Positions 29,280 through 38,874 of a stretch of DNA of 59,456 nucleotides are shown one piece after another (position 1 is the stretch's first letter; each line of letters opens with the position of its first letter). Under the pieces are notes generated by a model. That model was not told the origin of the DNA and did not search any database. It saw nothing but the letters and a program-made list of their open reading frames with translations. This stretch comes from Campylobacterales bacterium (GTDB lineage: Bacteria; Campylobacterota; Campylobacteria; Campylobacterales; Sulfurimonadaceae): the NCBI GenBank assembly GCA_026390165.1, contig JAPLGM010000019.1, positions 1 to 59,456 on the forward strand, given 5' to 3'. The translations under genes were made by a program, and so were the position numbers.

Positions 29280-29300
29280 GTTGAGTCAAAATCAATCAAG
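29280..29300. promoter_or_regulatory. HAIR-type operator for HspR
   Basis: GTTGAGT-N7-AATCAAG. The HspR consensus is CTTGAGT-N7-ACTCAAG; each half matches at six of seven positions with exact 7-base spacing. It lies just upstream of the -10 at 29266-29271, correct for repression. Confidence 0.75.
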
Positions 29301-29372
29301 GTTTAAAGCAGATGTGCGGGAAATTGGGAAGATGTGAGGTTTTAACCTTGCGCCACTATGACGCAAAGGTTT

Positions 29373-30908
29373 TTAGTGCAAAAAGTGACGAACACCCGTA
29401 AAGTACAATGACATACCGTGCTCATCCGCCGCCGCAATAACTTCTTCATCCCGCACTGAACCACCCGGTTGGATAACCGTTTTAACCCCAGCACCCGCTG
29501 CCGCGTCAATCGAATCACGAAATGGGAAAAAGGCTTCAGACGCTAACGCCGAACCGCTTACATCAAGACCCATCTCTTCTGCTTTACGCAAGGCACAACG
29601 TGCCGCATCGACGCGAGAGGTCATCCCCATACCGACCGCTACCATAGCTGAGTCTTTCACGTACACAACACAGTTTGATTTGGTCAAGGATGCAACTTTA
29701 TAGGCGATCTCCGCATCTTTGAGTTCTGATTCACTCGCGGTATGTTTCGTCACTAATTTGGCATTTTTTACCTCATCGTCACCCACACGATCCGCATCTT
29801 GAAAGACAAATCCACCATCGATGTGTTTAAAGTCGACTGCATCACGGCTCAGAAGAATACGGTCACTTCCATATTCAAAAAGTTTAAGCCGTTTTTTGCT
29901 CTCAAACACTGCTTGCGCCTCTTCATCAATACGCCCCGCGATAACGACTTCCAAAAACATCTCATTCATTTTAAGGGCAAGCTCTTTGTTAACAACACCA
30001 TTGACGGCAACAACACCACCAAATGCTGAAATAGGATCACATTTAAGTGCTTCCGTATAGGCATCCATCATATTTTCACGGATTGCAAATCCGCATGGAT
30101 TACCATGTTTGACAATACAGATGGCATTCTCATCCCCGAAAGCTGCCGCGATTTTTACGGCACCGCTAATATCGGTCAGATTATTGAAGCTCGCTTCCCC
30201 TTTGAGGGTTTTGAAGTTTTGGCTGAAGAACGACTCAAACTCGTACAAGCCACCCTTTTGATGCGGGTTTTCGCCGTAACGGGTATCCATGACTTTGGAT
30301 CCGACGATAAACTGCTTCTCACCCATACCGTTGTTAAAACGTTTGTTCATGTAGTTGGCAATCATACTGTCGTATGCAGCCGTATGCTCGTACGCTTTAA
30401 TCATCAAACCACGACGGAACTCAACACTGTTTTCATCGTTTTGGATCGCATTGAGCACCACAGAATAATCACTCGGATTCGTCAAGATCAATACATCATT
30501 AAAATTTTTCGCCGCAGAACGCACCATTGCAGGACCTCCGATGTCGATATTTTCGATGATCTCTTCAAAATCGTCCGTACGCTCAATGGTTGCTTTGAAC
30601 GGGTAAAGGTTGACACAGACAAGATCGATTTCAACAATGCCGTATTCCATCGCCGTATTGACATGAGAATCTAAATCGCGACGGAATAAAATACCGCCGT
30701 GAATGTACGGATTAAGAGTTTTTACGCGACCATCAAACATCTCAGGAAATCCTGTCACATCATCGATTTCGATCGCATCAACACCGGCATCACGCAACAT
30801 CTTGTACGTTCCTCCCGTAGAGACAATTTCATAATCCAAACCGATGAGAGATTTGGCAAATTCTACGATATTACTTTTATCGCTAACGCTGAGGAGGGCA
30901 CGTTTCAT
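29373..30908 (-). CDS. purH: bifunctional AICAR transformylase / IMP cyclohydrolase
   Basis: 511 residues. N-terminal MGS-like IMP cyclohydrolase domain (to about 190; [29 protein letters not shown]) and C-terminal AICAR transformylase domain ([36 protein letters not shown]). Carries out the last two steps of IMP synthesis. AAAGGAA precedes the ATG. About 150 bases separate it from cbpA, which has its own promoter. Confidence 0.97.
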   Translation of the reverse strand: MKRALLSVSDKSNIVEFAKSLIGLDYEIVSTGGTYKMLRDAGVDAIEIDDVTGFPEMFDGRVKTLNPYIHGGILFRRDLDSHVNTAMEYGIVEIDLVCVNLYPFKATIERTDDFEEIIENIDIGGPAMVRSAAKNFNDVLILTNPSDYSVVLNAIQNDENSVEFRRGLMIKAYEHTAAYDSMIANYMNKRFNNGMGEKQFIVGSKVMDTRYGENPHQKGGLYEFESFFSQNFKTLKGEASFNNLTDISGAVKIAAAFGDENAICIVKHGNPCGFAIRENMMDAYTEALKCDPISAFGGVVAVNGVVNKELALKMNEMFLEVVIAGRIDEEAQAVFESKKRLKLFEYGSDRILLSRDAVDFKHIDGGFVFQDADRVGDDEVKNAKLVTKHTASESELKDAEIAYKVASLTKSNCVVYVKDSAMVAVGMGMTSRVDAARCALRKAEEMGLDVSGSALASEAFFPFRDSIDAAAGAGVKTVIQPGGSVRDEEVIAAADEHGMSLYFTGVRHFLH

Positions 30909-31085
30909 GAAGTTCCTTTGAGGGGTTATATCCCGTAAATTAGTGACGTAATTGTACCCAAGGGTCGTTTAGGGGAAGGTAAATTGTTACCAATCCAAAT
31001 TGTAATCATTCTGTTTCGAAATTGTAATAAAACATATTTATACTACGGATAGATTAATTTCCAACTGAGTTAAAAAGGATATCCA

Positions 31086-32705
31086 ATGGGATTGATGACA
31101 AAATTCAAACCTGAAGTGCTTGAAAATACCAGCGTAGAAGATAAAGTAAACTACTTGGTCAAACTAACCCAAATACTTGCCATTAGTGCCATAATCGCAG
31201 GTATCATCGGAATGCTCATCTCAAACTTTTCCATCCGTTCACTCAATGGAAATGCTCTTGAGCCACTAGGACACTTACGATTAATTAAAGAAGCGTATGA
31301 ACAAAATGTCCTTGTGACCGCACGCGATATTGGAGAAGGAAAAGTAACGGACTATACAAAAGCGAACAATAGTTTAAATGCTGAAAAACAAAAAATAATT
31401 ACTGAATGGAATGCCTACAAAAATGAGCTTCACACCCAAGAAGAAAAAGAGTTATTACCCGATACTGAAAAATATATACAGTTATCCGTCAAAAGTCTCG
31501 ATAATCTGATCCAATTGGTCAAAGAAAAAAAGTTGATGGAGATCATATCGTGGACAACAGATGATGCTCCTTATACTATTGTAGAATTAACACCTATGTT
31601 AAATAAACTGATGCAAGTTCAAATCATCAATGCCCAAAATATCTATTCGACCACGCAAGTTCAATTTTTTGCAATCTTAGCTCTTATTTTACTCATCAGT
31701 ATAACGGGTTCAATGTACGTAGCAAAAATGGTAAAACGGGTTGTTCACGATCTAACACAGCCTTTTGGTGAACTGTTATCGCAATCCAATGCATTAGCAA
31801 ATCAAAAACTTGATGAACCGTTCGTTTGGAAACGTACCGATGAAATCGGGCAAGTTGGTAAAAGTTTTGAATACTCACGTCAAGCCCTTCATAATTCATT
31901 TCAACAAATTCAAGAAAATAATAAAGAATTAGAGCAAATCAACACAATGGTTCGAAGTAGTATTAATTATGCGAGTAGAATTCAACGCTCCTTTTTGCCA
32001 GAAGAAAATATACTCAACCAATTTTCAAAAGATTCTTTCGTTATCTGGAAACCTAAAGATGTTATTGGCGGCGATTGTTATTGGGTCGATAAAACCGATA
32101 AAGGATTCTTTGTTGCCATAATCGATTGTACAGGACACGGTGTCCCGGGTGCATTAATGACCTTTGTTGTTATTTCGATTCTTGACCGTTTACTCTCACA
32201 GCAACGCCATCTTGATGATCCAGCCGCCTTGTTGAGCCAAATGAATCGTCTCGTAAAAGAAACATTAGGACAATACGATGAAACAAGTGAATCCAATGAC
32301 GGTATGGATGGAGCATTTTGCTATGTCAATCTTGAAAACAAGCAATTAACGTTTGCCGGTGCCAATACACCCCTTTTGTATATTGCGGATGGTCACTTGC
32401 ACCACGTTAAACCCGATAAACACAGTATCGGATATGTTCACAGTGATTTGGATTTAACCTTCACCAATCAAACCCTAGCACTCGAAGAAGGGATGCGTTT
32501 TTATCTGACAACGGATGGGATTATTGACCAAATCGGCGGGAGTAAAAGGATCGCATTCGGTAAAAAGCGGCTCATGGAAACGATCTATGACAATCATACG
32601 AAACCGATGGACGAGCAGCAAGCCATTATTTTGGAAAAATATTACAACTACAAGGGAGACGAATCACAACGCGATGATAATACGATGATTGCATTTCAAA
32701 TATAA
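31086..32705 (+). CDS. siaA: SiaA-like membrane PP2C/SpoIIE phosphatase
   Basis: 539 residues. Two membrane spans (about 32-52 and 198-218) frame a periplasmic four-helix sensor. A HAMP-like linker and short coiled coil follow (about 225-310), then a SpoIIE/PP2C phosphatase domain with the metal-binding blocks DVIGGDCYWV, IIDCTGHGVPGALMT and SQRDDNTMIAFQI. In Pseudomonas, SiaA dephosphorylates SiaC in response to signals. Followed at 24 and 23 bases by siaB-like and siaC-like genes. The symbol is by operon analogy. Confidence 0.85.
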   Translation: MGLMTKFKPEVLENTSVEDKVNYLVKLTQILAISAIIAGIIGMLISNFSIRSLNGNALEPLGHLRLIKEAYEQNVLVTARDIGEGKVTDYTKANNSLNAEKQKIITEWNAYKNELHTQEEKELLPDTEKYIQLSVKSLDNLIQLVKEKKLMEIISWTTDDAPYTIVELTPMLNKLMQVQIINAQNIYSTTQVQFFAILALILLISITGSMYVAKMVKRVVHDLTQPFGELLSQSNALANQKLDEPFVWKRTDEIGQVGKSFEYSRQALHNSFQQIQENNKELEQINTMVRSSINYASRIQRSFLPEENILNQFSKDSFVIWKPKDVIGGDCYWVDKTDKGFFVAIIDCTGHGVPGALMTFVVISILDRLLSQQRHLDDPAALLSQMNRLVKETLGQYDETSESNDGMDGAFCYVNLENKQLTFAGANTPLLYIADGHLHHVKPDKHSIGYVHSDLDLTFTNQTLALEEGMRFYLTTDGIIDQIGGSKRIAFGKKRLMETIYDNHTKPMDEQQAIILEKYYNYKGDESQRDDNTMIAFQI

Positions 32706-32728
32706 ATCCAAAAAAAAGGAAAAAGTCT

Positions 32729-33274
32729 ATGACATTAAACGACTTTCGCACACTGAAAGAGATGATAGAAACTAAAAATGTAATTTTTTGCTATAACGGC
32801 TACTTGTCACAAGAGATCATTGTCGCCGTAAGCTCGATGATTAAAGGTAAATTGAGTGCTGATGCAACAAAAATGGGGATAAGCCAAAAAGTACTCTATA
32901 TGTTCGTCGAACAAGCACAAAACATTACTCGCTATTCACCCGATCAAATACAAAATCCGGAAGAAGCCAGTATGAGCTATGGATCGGTTGCTATCGGAAC
33001 AGAAGGGGATAAATTTTATATCATGTGTTCCAATCGAGTCGAAAAAACGAAAGTCCCTGCACTGAGAGAAAAGCTTGAAGCACTTTCGACTATGAGTCAA
33101 GAGGAATTGAAAGTGCTTTACAAAGAGAAGATGCGCTCAGAGGCTGATGAGGGGAGCAAAGGTGCCAGTATAGGATTTATAGAGATGGCCCGTAAATCAA
33201 GTGAACCTATCGAATTTGATTTTATTGAGAATGATGAAACTTTCGATTGTTTTACTCTCAAAGTCGTAATTTAA
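32729..33274 (+). CDS. siaB: SiaB-family protein kinase
   Basis: 181 residues of the SiaB/DUF6272 family, a GHKL-like kinase. Recognisable parts are IFCYNGYLSQEIIVAVSSMIKG at the N-terminus, VLYMFVEQAQNITRYS (the N-box-like helix) and SKGASIGFIEMARKS. SiaB phosphorylates SiaC and so opposes SiaA. Its position between the phosphatase and the SiaC-like gene matches the Pseudomonas order. Confidence 0.85.
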   Translation: MTLNDFRTLKEMIETKNVIFCYNGYLSQEIIVAVSSMIKGKLSADATKMGISQKVLYMFVEQAQNITRYSPDQIQNPEEASMSYGSVAIGTEGDKFYIMCSNRVEKTKVPALREKLEALSTMSQEELKVLYKEKMRSEADEGSKGASIGFIEMARKSSEPIEFDFIENDETFDCFTLKVVI

Positions 33275-33296
33275 CAACAATATAAAGGAAAAACCA

Positions 33297-33668
33297 ATGA
33301 CAACCATTCCAGCAACCGTAACAACGCCAAAAATTGTTTTGGATACCCATAATAATGTATACAGCTTTGAAGGAGAATCGTATCCTGAAGATGTTAATAC
33401 CTTTTTTGATCCAATTATGCATCCGCTTAAAGCACATTTGAAAAATCAACAAGACAGCAATATACAATTTGATTTCTTTTTGACCTATTTTAACAGTGCG
33501 AGTACCAAAGTTTTTTTTAATCTTTTCTCAACTCTTGATGAAATTTCAGAATTCAATAATGTAACAGTAAACTGGAAACATCATGAAGAAGACGATACCG
33601 CAGAAGAGTTCGGTCAAGACTTTAAAGAAGAGATTGAGCACGTTCAATTTAATTTTATTGCCATCTAA
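33297..33668 (+). CDS. siaC: SiaC-family regulatory phosphoprotein
   Basis: 123 residues of the SiaC/DUF1987 family. Core blocks TPKIVLDTHNNVYSFEGESYPED and FDFFLTYFNSASTKVFFNLF are present. The Ser/Thr-rich NSAST segment is the expected phosphorylation site by comparison with SiaC. In Pseudomonas, unphosphorylated SiaC activates the diguanylate cyclase SiaD. No GGDEF gene follows here, so the partner must be elsewhere or different. Confidence 0.85.
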   Translation: MTTIPATVTTPKIVLDTHNNVYSFEGESYPEDVNTFFDPIMHPLKAHLKNQQDSNIQFDFFLTYFNSASTKVFFNLFSTLDEISEFNNVTVNWKHHEEDDTAEEFGQDFKEEIEHVQFNFIAI

Positions 33669-33672
33669 AATC

Positions 33673-33702
33673 TTGACATCATAGTAGCTCTTATACTATG
33701 AT
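33673..33702 (+). promoter_or_regulatory. promoter of the glycosylase gene
   Basis: TTGACA (33673-33678), 18 bases, TATGAT (33697-33702). Transcription would start near 33709, downstream of the first in-frame ATGs at 33698 and 33701, so translation must start at 33740. Confidence 0.55.
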
Positions 33703-33739
33703 GCTCCCATTAAAAGGAGTGCATAATGCAACAACTGAA

Positions 33740-34231
33740 ATGACCTTTTCTCACCCCTTCCCCCCCATCATCGATAAAAATACTCGACTCCTTTTTTTAG
33801 GAAGTTTCCCCAGCATCGTATCCTTCGAACAATCGTTTTATTACGCCCATCCTCGTAACGCTTTTTGGTCGATACTGGAGGAAATTTTCGCTGTTACTCT
33901 CCAAACAAACGACGATAAAAAGAATTTTTGCCTCGAAAAAGGGATTGGATTATGGGATATGATTGCATCGTGTGAGCGGAGTAATTCAAGTGATACCAAT
34001 CTCAAAAATTGTATCCCTAATGATTTTAAAAAATTACTGCACGAGTATCCGAATATCAAAGCACTTGCCTTTACCGGCAAAAAAGGATACGATCTGTTCC
34101 AAAAATATTTTAAAGAGTTAGAGATCGAAACGATATTACTCCCCTCTACATCACCTGCGCACGCGGCAATGACAAAAGCTCAAAAAAGCTCTCTTTACCG
34201 TGCATTTCTCGAAACAACAACTTTCCTTTAA
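33740..34231 (+). CDS. DNA-deoxyinosine glycosylase, uracil-glycosylase superfamily
   Basis: 163 residues. Motif 1 LFLGSFPS and the following FYYAHPRNAFWSIL are typical of the deoxyinosine/mismatch glycosylase branch of the UDG superfamily, and STSPAHAAMT is the C-terminal motif. Predicted to remove deaminated bases. The ATG at 33740 overlaps the stop of a 5-codon ORF (ATG at 33726) that itself carries the AAAGGAG ribosome site, so translation may be coupled. It overlaps the convergent receptor gene by four bases. Confidence 0.82.
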   Translation: MTFSHPFPPIIDKNTRLLFLGSFPSIVSFEQSFYYAHPRNAFWSILEEIFAVTLQTNDDKKNFCLEKGIGLWDMIASCERSNSSDTNLKNCIPNDFKKLLHEYPNIKALAFTGKKGYDLFQKYFKELEIETILLPSTSPAHAAMTKAQKSSLYRAFLETTTFL

Positions 34232-36267
34232 TAGTGATAGCTCAACGTCAAACGTCCAGAGCGCGGTTCACAAGGGTGCACCATATGATCCGTTACCGAA
34301 GTACTCTCAGTTGCCAACTTCGACTCATAGTAGTACTCAATATCGTACGTTTTTCGGTCAAAGAGATTATACACATCGACACTTAGGTCAAGATTTTTAG
34401 ACAAATGACGCCCAATTTTGAGATTGACCAGTGTCGAGGGTTTGGATCGCACCGAGTTATCCTCAATAAGGGGGCGGCTTCCAAAATAGCGAACTCTCAA
34501 TCCTCCGAAATAATCGTCATACTCCTTTACTCCCACTCCGATTGATACTGTTTTTTCAATCGCTTCAGGAACGTATGAACCACCTGCCAAAGAAGAATCT
34601 TTATACCGTGCGCGTGAGACTGCAACATCGGCATCTAAAATAAACAAAGGGGTCGGTGTCCAGTAGCTCGCCCACTCTATCCCGCTGCGCCGTGTTGGTC
34701 CCGTGGGTTCCGTCCCCCCCGTATCACCGGCGAAAACGAGTTCCGAATCACTGTCCATCATCCACAACGCCAGTGAAGTTTGAAGCTGATTGATCGCACG
34801 CGTTCGAACGCCAATCTCCCCCCCTTTGGTTCGTACCAACGGCGTTGCAGGATCAATTGCATGGGTTACACCGCGCGCATCATTGCTGTGAAAACCGTAT
34901 CCTCCATTAACAAACAGCTCTGTATCCGCCCATGGACCGAAAATAAAACTGAGTTTTGGACTAGCGATAGAGGCTACTTTTACTGCTGAATCTGCCGTAT
35001 TAACATCGTTTGTAACATCAAAACGAACCATATTTCCCCGAATCCCTGCAATCATCCGGACTTTTTCACTAAGGGTCAGTTCGTTTTGATAATAGAGAGC
35101 TGCATCGGTGACATTAACCCTATCGGAGGTTATCGTGTTGAATCGGATACGGTTTTGGGTGTTATACAATCCGACCCCTCGAATCGCATCATTACGCAGT
35201 TGAAATCCGTACGACTGAACGCTATTGACTCCCAATAACGTCCCAACCGATACCCGCCCGATATTCGCTCCCAGAAGAGTACGACCATCTTTTTGTTCAA
35301 ACTGATCTCCTTGTATCGGATGATCAAGATAGTAGGTAAAATTAGAAAAAAGATCAAGTCCGTAATCGATTACGTATGCGTTCGCGCTCGTTGTCCCGTC
35401 ATGATCGCGATGGGTATATTCTCCTGATAGACTATAGCGGTGGGTATTGCCTCCATCACTAGCATCCAGTGAACCGTATGTCCCGATAATCCCCCCCTCG
35501 ATCGCACGAAGCGGAACATGGTTCGTGGCATCCCAAGCACCCTTGTATCCCATGGCGGTAATTTTGTAACTATCGCGCCCCTCCTCTTTGGCATAACTTA
35601 CAACGCCGTTAAGTCGCTGGTACCCTTCTGGCTTTTCCCACGGACCGTCGTTATGAAAATACTCCAACGCATACAATAGTTTCCCCCCATTCACATCAAA
35701 AGAGTTGGCATTAAGTACTCGCTTCTGTCCAAAACTCCCTGCCGTAACACTGGCAATTGCCTCCGGAAGAGTATTCGCATAACGGATATGGGCACTGCCC
35801 GTCGAAGAAAAATCCCCCTCGGTCGCATAATAGGGTCCTTTTTTGTACGTTACGCTCGAAATGAGTTCGGGTATTAGGTAATTGAGATCGTTGTACCCCT
35901 GCCCGTGAGCATGAGTGGTGAGATTATTCGGCATCCCCTCCACCGTCGTATAAAAATCGGTACCGTGATCGAGACTGAACCCGCGTAAAAAATACTGATT
36001 GGCTTTGCCATCACCACTGTGCTGAGTAACGATAAGTCCCGGAACACTCTCCAACACCTCGGCAGGACGGAGAATCGGTCGATTGGCTAACTGCTGCGCC
36101 GTGAGCGTTCCCTCTGTCGCGGCATCGGTACTATTCGAAGATTCAGCCTCTCCTTGAACGGTTATCGGCAAGAGTGTCACATTATTGAGGCTCTGCTCCC
36201 CACCTGCGTACAATGACGAGGAGAGAATCAGTCCAATCATTACCCCATTTACGATTGGATATCTCAT
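34228..36267 (-). CDS. TonB-dependent outer-membrane receptor
   Basis: About 679 residues. Signal peptide (MRYPIVNGVMIGLILSSSLYA), a plug domain (RPAEVLESVPGLIVTQHSGDGKANQYFLRGF and VEGMPNN are recognisable within residues 55-115) and a beta barrel ending in an aromatic-rich strand (GRLTLSYHY). The ATG at 36267 has AGGGGG upstream; the longer frame to 36339 would precede the signal peptide. Substrate unknown. It is divergent from the 36408 and 36727 genes, which may share its control. Confidence 0.9.
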   Translation of the reverse strand: MRYPIVNGVMIGLILSSSLYAGGEQSLNNVTLLPITVQGEAESSNSTDAATEGTLTAQQLANRPILRPAEVLESVPGLIVTQHSGDGKANQYFLRGFSLDHGTDFYTTVEGMPNNLTTHAHGQGYNDLNYLIPELISSVTYKKGPYYATEGDFSSTGSAHIRYANTLPEAIASVTAGSFGQKRVLNANSFDVNGGKLLYALEYFHNDGPWEKPEGYQRLNGVVSYAKEEGRDSYKITAMGYKGAWDATNHVPLRAIEGGIIGTYGSLDASDGGNTHRYSLSGEYTHRDHDGTTSANAYVIDYGLDLFSNFTYYLDHPIQGDQFEQKDGRTLLGANIGRVSVGTLLGVNSVQSYGFQLRNDAIRGVGLYNTQNRIRFNTITSDRVNVTDAALYYQNELTLSEKVRMIAGIRGNMVRFDVTNDVNTADSAVKVASIASPKLSFIFGPWADTELFVNGGYGFHSNDARGVTHAIDPATPLVRTKGGEIGVRTRAINQLQTSLALWMMDSDSELVFAGDTGGTEPTGPTRRSGIEWASYWTPTPLFILDADVAVSRARYKDSSLAGGSYVPEAIEKTVSIGVGVKEYDDYFGGLRVRYFGSRPLIEDNSVRSKPSTLVNLKIGRHLSKNLDLSVDVYNLFDRKTYDIEYYYESKLATESTSVTDHMVHPCEPRSGRLTLSYHY

Positions 36268-36407
36268 TCTTACCCCCTGAAAAGCATCAATATTACTTTT
36301 TTCCGTTACGCCATTATTTCTGAAGTTCTTTAAAATCATATTAACTGATTTTGCTTTATCTGATAAAAAACATTTTTTGATACAATTAGCAAAATAAAAA
36401 AAGGGGG

Positions 36408-36665
36408 ATGATGAAACGTTTTAGACGGCTCTTTGCACTGCTGTTCATCCTCTCCCTCTTCGTAGGGGTCGTTCATCAGCTAAGCCATGCCCATCACGAT
36501 GATTCGTGTGAAGTGTGTCTTCTCTCCCACTCCTCTGCATTAGCTAATGAACCCATTGTTTTAAGTACCGTTACCTCTACTTTCGAGCCCTTTGCATGTG
36601 CACCATTTACGCAACCTGCCCCACTCGCTATCCTAACAAGAAGCCGTTCCCCACCCCTCTCTTAA
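36408..36665 (+). CDS. small exported His/Cys protein of unknown function
   Basis: 85 residues. One N-terminal hydrophobic segment that looks like a signal peptide (FALLFILSLFVGVVHQLSHA) is followed by HAHHDDSCEVCLL, a short His/Cys cluster that could bind a metal, and a proline-rich tail. It resembles the DUF2946-type small proteins seen beside metal-related TonB receptors (weak resemblance). Two consecutive ATGs at 36408 and 36411 follow GGGGG. Its position 60 bases ahead of a receptor gene suggests a shared operon. Confidence 0.6.
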   Translation: MMKRFRRLFALLFILSLFVGVVHQLSHAHHDDSCEVCLLSHSSALANEPIVLSTVTSTFEPFACAPFTQPAPLAILTRSRSPPLS

Positions 36666-36726
36666 AATCTACCTATTATCAAAAAACAAACCATTACTAT
36701 ATTATTTAACCTTTTAGGATACTTTT

Positions 36727-38808
36727 ATGAAAAAAACACTCTCCATTGTTGCGTGTGCAGCAATTTGTACCTTTGCCTCGGCGAATGATGTTCAGCTTGA
36801 AACTATTACGGTAGAGAGCTCTGAGGCTCCCCTCCTCCAACCCAAAGGGAGCCTCAAAGATTTGGTAGAAGCAACCGAAGTAATCACCAAAAAAGAGCTA
36901 CAACAAAGCCAATCGGCAACACTTGCCGAAGCTATTGATAAACAAACAGGGGTGAGTGTCACCACAGGATGCTCCGTTTGTGGACTCAAACGGGTACAGA
37001 TCAACGGGCTTAAGGGAGAGCATACGACCGTCCTCATCGACGGTATCCCTTTTAACTCTACCGTATCGAGTTTTTACGGAATGGATGCGATCGGTACGGC
37101 AGATATTGAGAGTATTGAGATTTCCCGTGGATCAGGAGCATCCCTCACCGCTCCCGAAGCGATCGGGGGGACGATTAACATCATCCCGCGTAAACCTCAT
37201 GGTAACGGCATTGAAATCGACACCTCCATGGGAACATTGGGAACCAAAAACTACTCCCTCCTTGGTGAAGCCCTAAGTGCTGATAAAAAAACGGGGATTC
37301 TCCTCTCCGCCTCCTACCATGCCCAAGATCAAGTTGACAATGATCATAACGGTGTCAGTGAATCCCCAAGTCTGGAAAATCAATCTCTCTCTCTGATGGT
37401 CACCCATGAGTTTTCCAAATATGATTCGATGGAACTTAAAGCAGCCCATTTTACCTCCAATGTATTCGGGGGGACAATGGTTTCAGAGAGTGCTGCCATT
37501 GCCAAATATAATGCCAATGAACCCGAAAATCCTGCCTTTGTAAATGGAAATATCAGTAATAAACTCATCAGTACCCCCATGTCGGTATTGGAGCGGATCA
37601 ATACGATCCGTGATGAGATCTATCTCAAAGAACGTCATACCCTAAATGATACGATGAACCTCCAAACAACCCTCGCGTATGCCCAACAAAAGCAAGATTC
37701 TCTCTATGAAGGGGCCGATTATGGCAATGTCGATAAAACTTATTTCGGTGATCTAAAAATCGATCATGCCCTCAATAACAACCATTTTCTCACCTATGGA
37801 ACCGACGCTAAAATTGAAACGGCACGCTCTGCCTCTGAGGTCTATTATGTTCAGCAAGGGAGAGAAAAAGATGATTTTGATTACACTGCGTTGGGAATTT
37901 ACGCTCAAGATGCGTGGATGATAGATGATAAAAATGAACTGACCCTCGCCGTTCGTGGCACCAAAATCACGACCGATTGGAGAGGCAAAACAACACAGGG
38001 GAATGAAATTGATAAAACGCTCCTCGTTCCCCGCCTCCATTATCGCCACAACCACACCACCGATCTCACCTCACGCTTCAGTGCAGGGATGGGATACCGT
38101 TCCCCCCTCACCTTTTTCGAATCGGAGCACGGTTTGCTCGATAGCGGATTTGCGATGGAGATTACCGCGTTAGAAAAATCCAAGGGGGTCAATTACTCTC
38201 TTGCCTACAAAGCTAATGGGCTCAGTCTAACCGCCTCTGCTGCCTATACCCAAGTCGAAAATCTTGCCTATATTGACGATGCAAGCGGTATCCCAACGCT
38301 TAAAAATCTCTCCCAAAATGTAACCGTCAAAAATGGGGATATTATAATCGGATATGCCCTTAGCGACGCACTCACCCTCTCTGGAAGCTATGAAATGTAC
38401 CACTACGATGAGATGTATAAATCGCACCTCTCCCTAGCAAGCATCGAACAGCGCGCCCGTTTCAGTATTGATTATGACATTAATGGATGGGAGCTCTACA
38501 CCGAAGCAACCTACGTAGGCGCACGTGATTTGGCACCCTACGGATATAGTGACCGCTATAATGATTTAGCCCTCACCTCACCCAAAAATACAACAGCACC
38601 CGCCTATACGACGGTTGATATAAAAGTATCCAAACAGCTGAATAAAAACTTCTCCCTCTATGCAGGAGCCAAGAATCTCTTTGACACGCTCCAAACCAAT
38701 GTCGAATCTCCCCTCTTCTATGATGCAAACGGCGGATTTGATTCGGCTCATATTTGGGGACCACTACGCGGACGGATGGTGTATGCGGGGATGAAAGCGA
38801 TATTTTAA
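36727..38808 (+). CDS. TonB-dependent outer-membrane receptor with CxxC plug
   Basis: 693 residues. Signal peptide (MKKTLSIVACAAICTFASA), TonB-box-like ETITV at about 25-30, plug domain with EVITKKELQQSQSATLAEAI and the sequence TTGCSVCGLKRVQINGLKG, and a 22-strand-type barrel ending YAGMKAIF. The CSVCG pair in the plug is unusual for siderophore receptors and, with the preceding His/Cys protein, points to a metal or metal-complex substrate such as copper (inference). Confidence 0.9.
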   Translation: MKKTLSIVACAAICTFASANDVQLETITVESSEAPLLQPKGSLKDLVEATEVITKKELQQSQSATLAEAIDKQTGVSVTTGCSVCGLKRVQINGLKGEHTTVLIDGIPFNSTVSSFYGMDAIGTADIESIEISRGSGASLTAPEAIGGTINIIPRKPHGNGIEIDTSMGTLGTKNYSLLGEALSADKKTGILLSASYHAQDQVDNDHNGVSESPSLENQSLSLMVTHEFSKYDSMELKAAHFTSNVFGGTMVSESAAIAKYNANEPENPAFVNGNISNKLISTPMSVLERINTIRDEIYLKERHTLNDTMNLQTTLAYAQQKQDSLYEGADYGNVDKTYFGDLKIDHALNNNHFLTYGTDAKIETARSASEVYYVQQGREKDDFDYTALGIYAQDAWMIDDKNELTLAVRGTKITTDWRGKTTQGNEIDKTLLVPRLHYRHNHTTDLTSRFSAGMGYRSPLTFFESEHGLLDSGFAMEITALEKSKGVNYSLAYKANGLSLTASAAYTQVENLAYIDDASGIPTLKNLSQNVTVKNGDIIIGYALSDALTLSGSYEMYHYDEMYKSHLSLASIEQRARFSIDYDINGWELYTEATYVGARDLAPYGYSDRYNDLALTSPKNTTAPAYTTVDIKVSKQLNKNFSLYAGAKNLFDTLQTNVESPLFYDANGGFDSAHIWGPLRGRMVYAGMKAIF

Positions 38809-38847
38809 GAGATTTCGAAGAAGTTACAGTAAAAAAGTGTTAGAGGA

Positions 38848-38867
38848 TTGTCCCCAAAAGGGGACAA
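38848..38867. terminator. hairpin between convergent genes
   Basis: TTGTCCCC-AAAA-GGGGACAA, a perfect 8-bp stem with a 4-base loop between the ends of the receptor (38808) and the cytochrome (38875). Flanking T-runs are short, so it is only a probable terminator for either strand. Confidence 0.5.
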
Positions 38868-38874
38868 AAAGAAG

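Noticed and set aside
29346-29369. CCTTGCG/CGCAAAGG hairpin after purH
   Set aside because: Its T-run is on the wrong side for purH (plus-strand reading), so it is not a convincing purH terminator.
30105-30674. 189-codon ORF antisense to purH
   Set aside because: Mirror frame of a well-supported gene, with no start signals.
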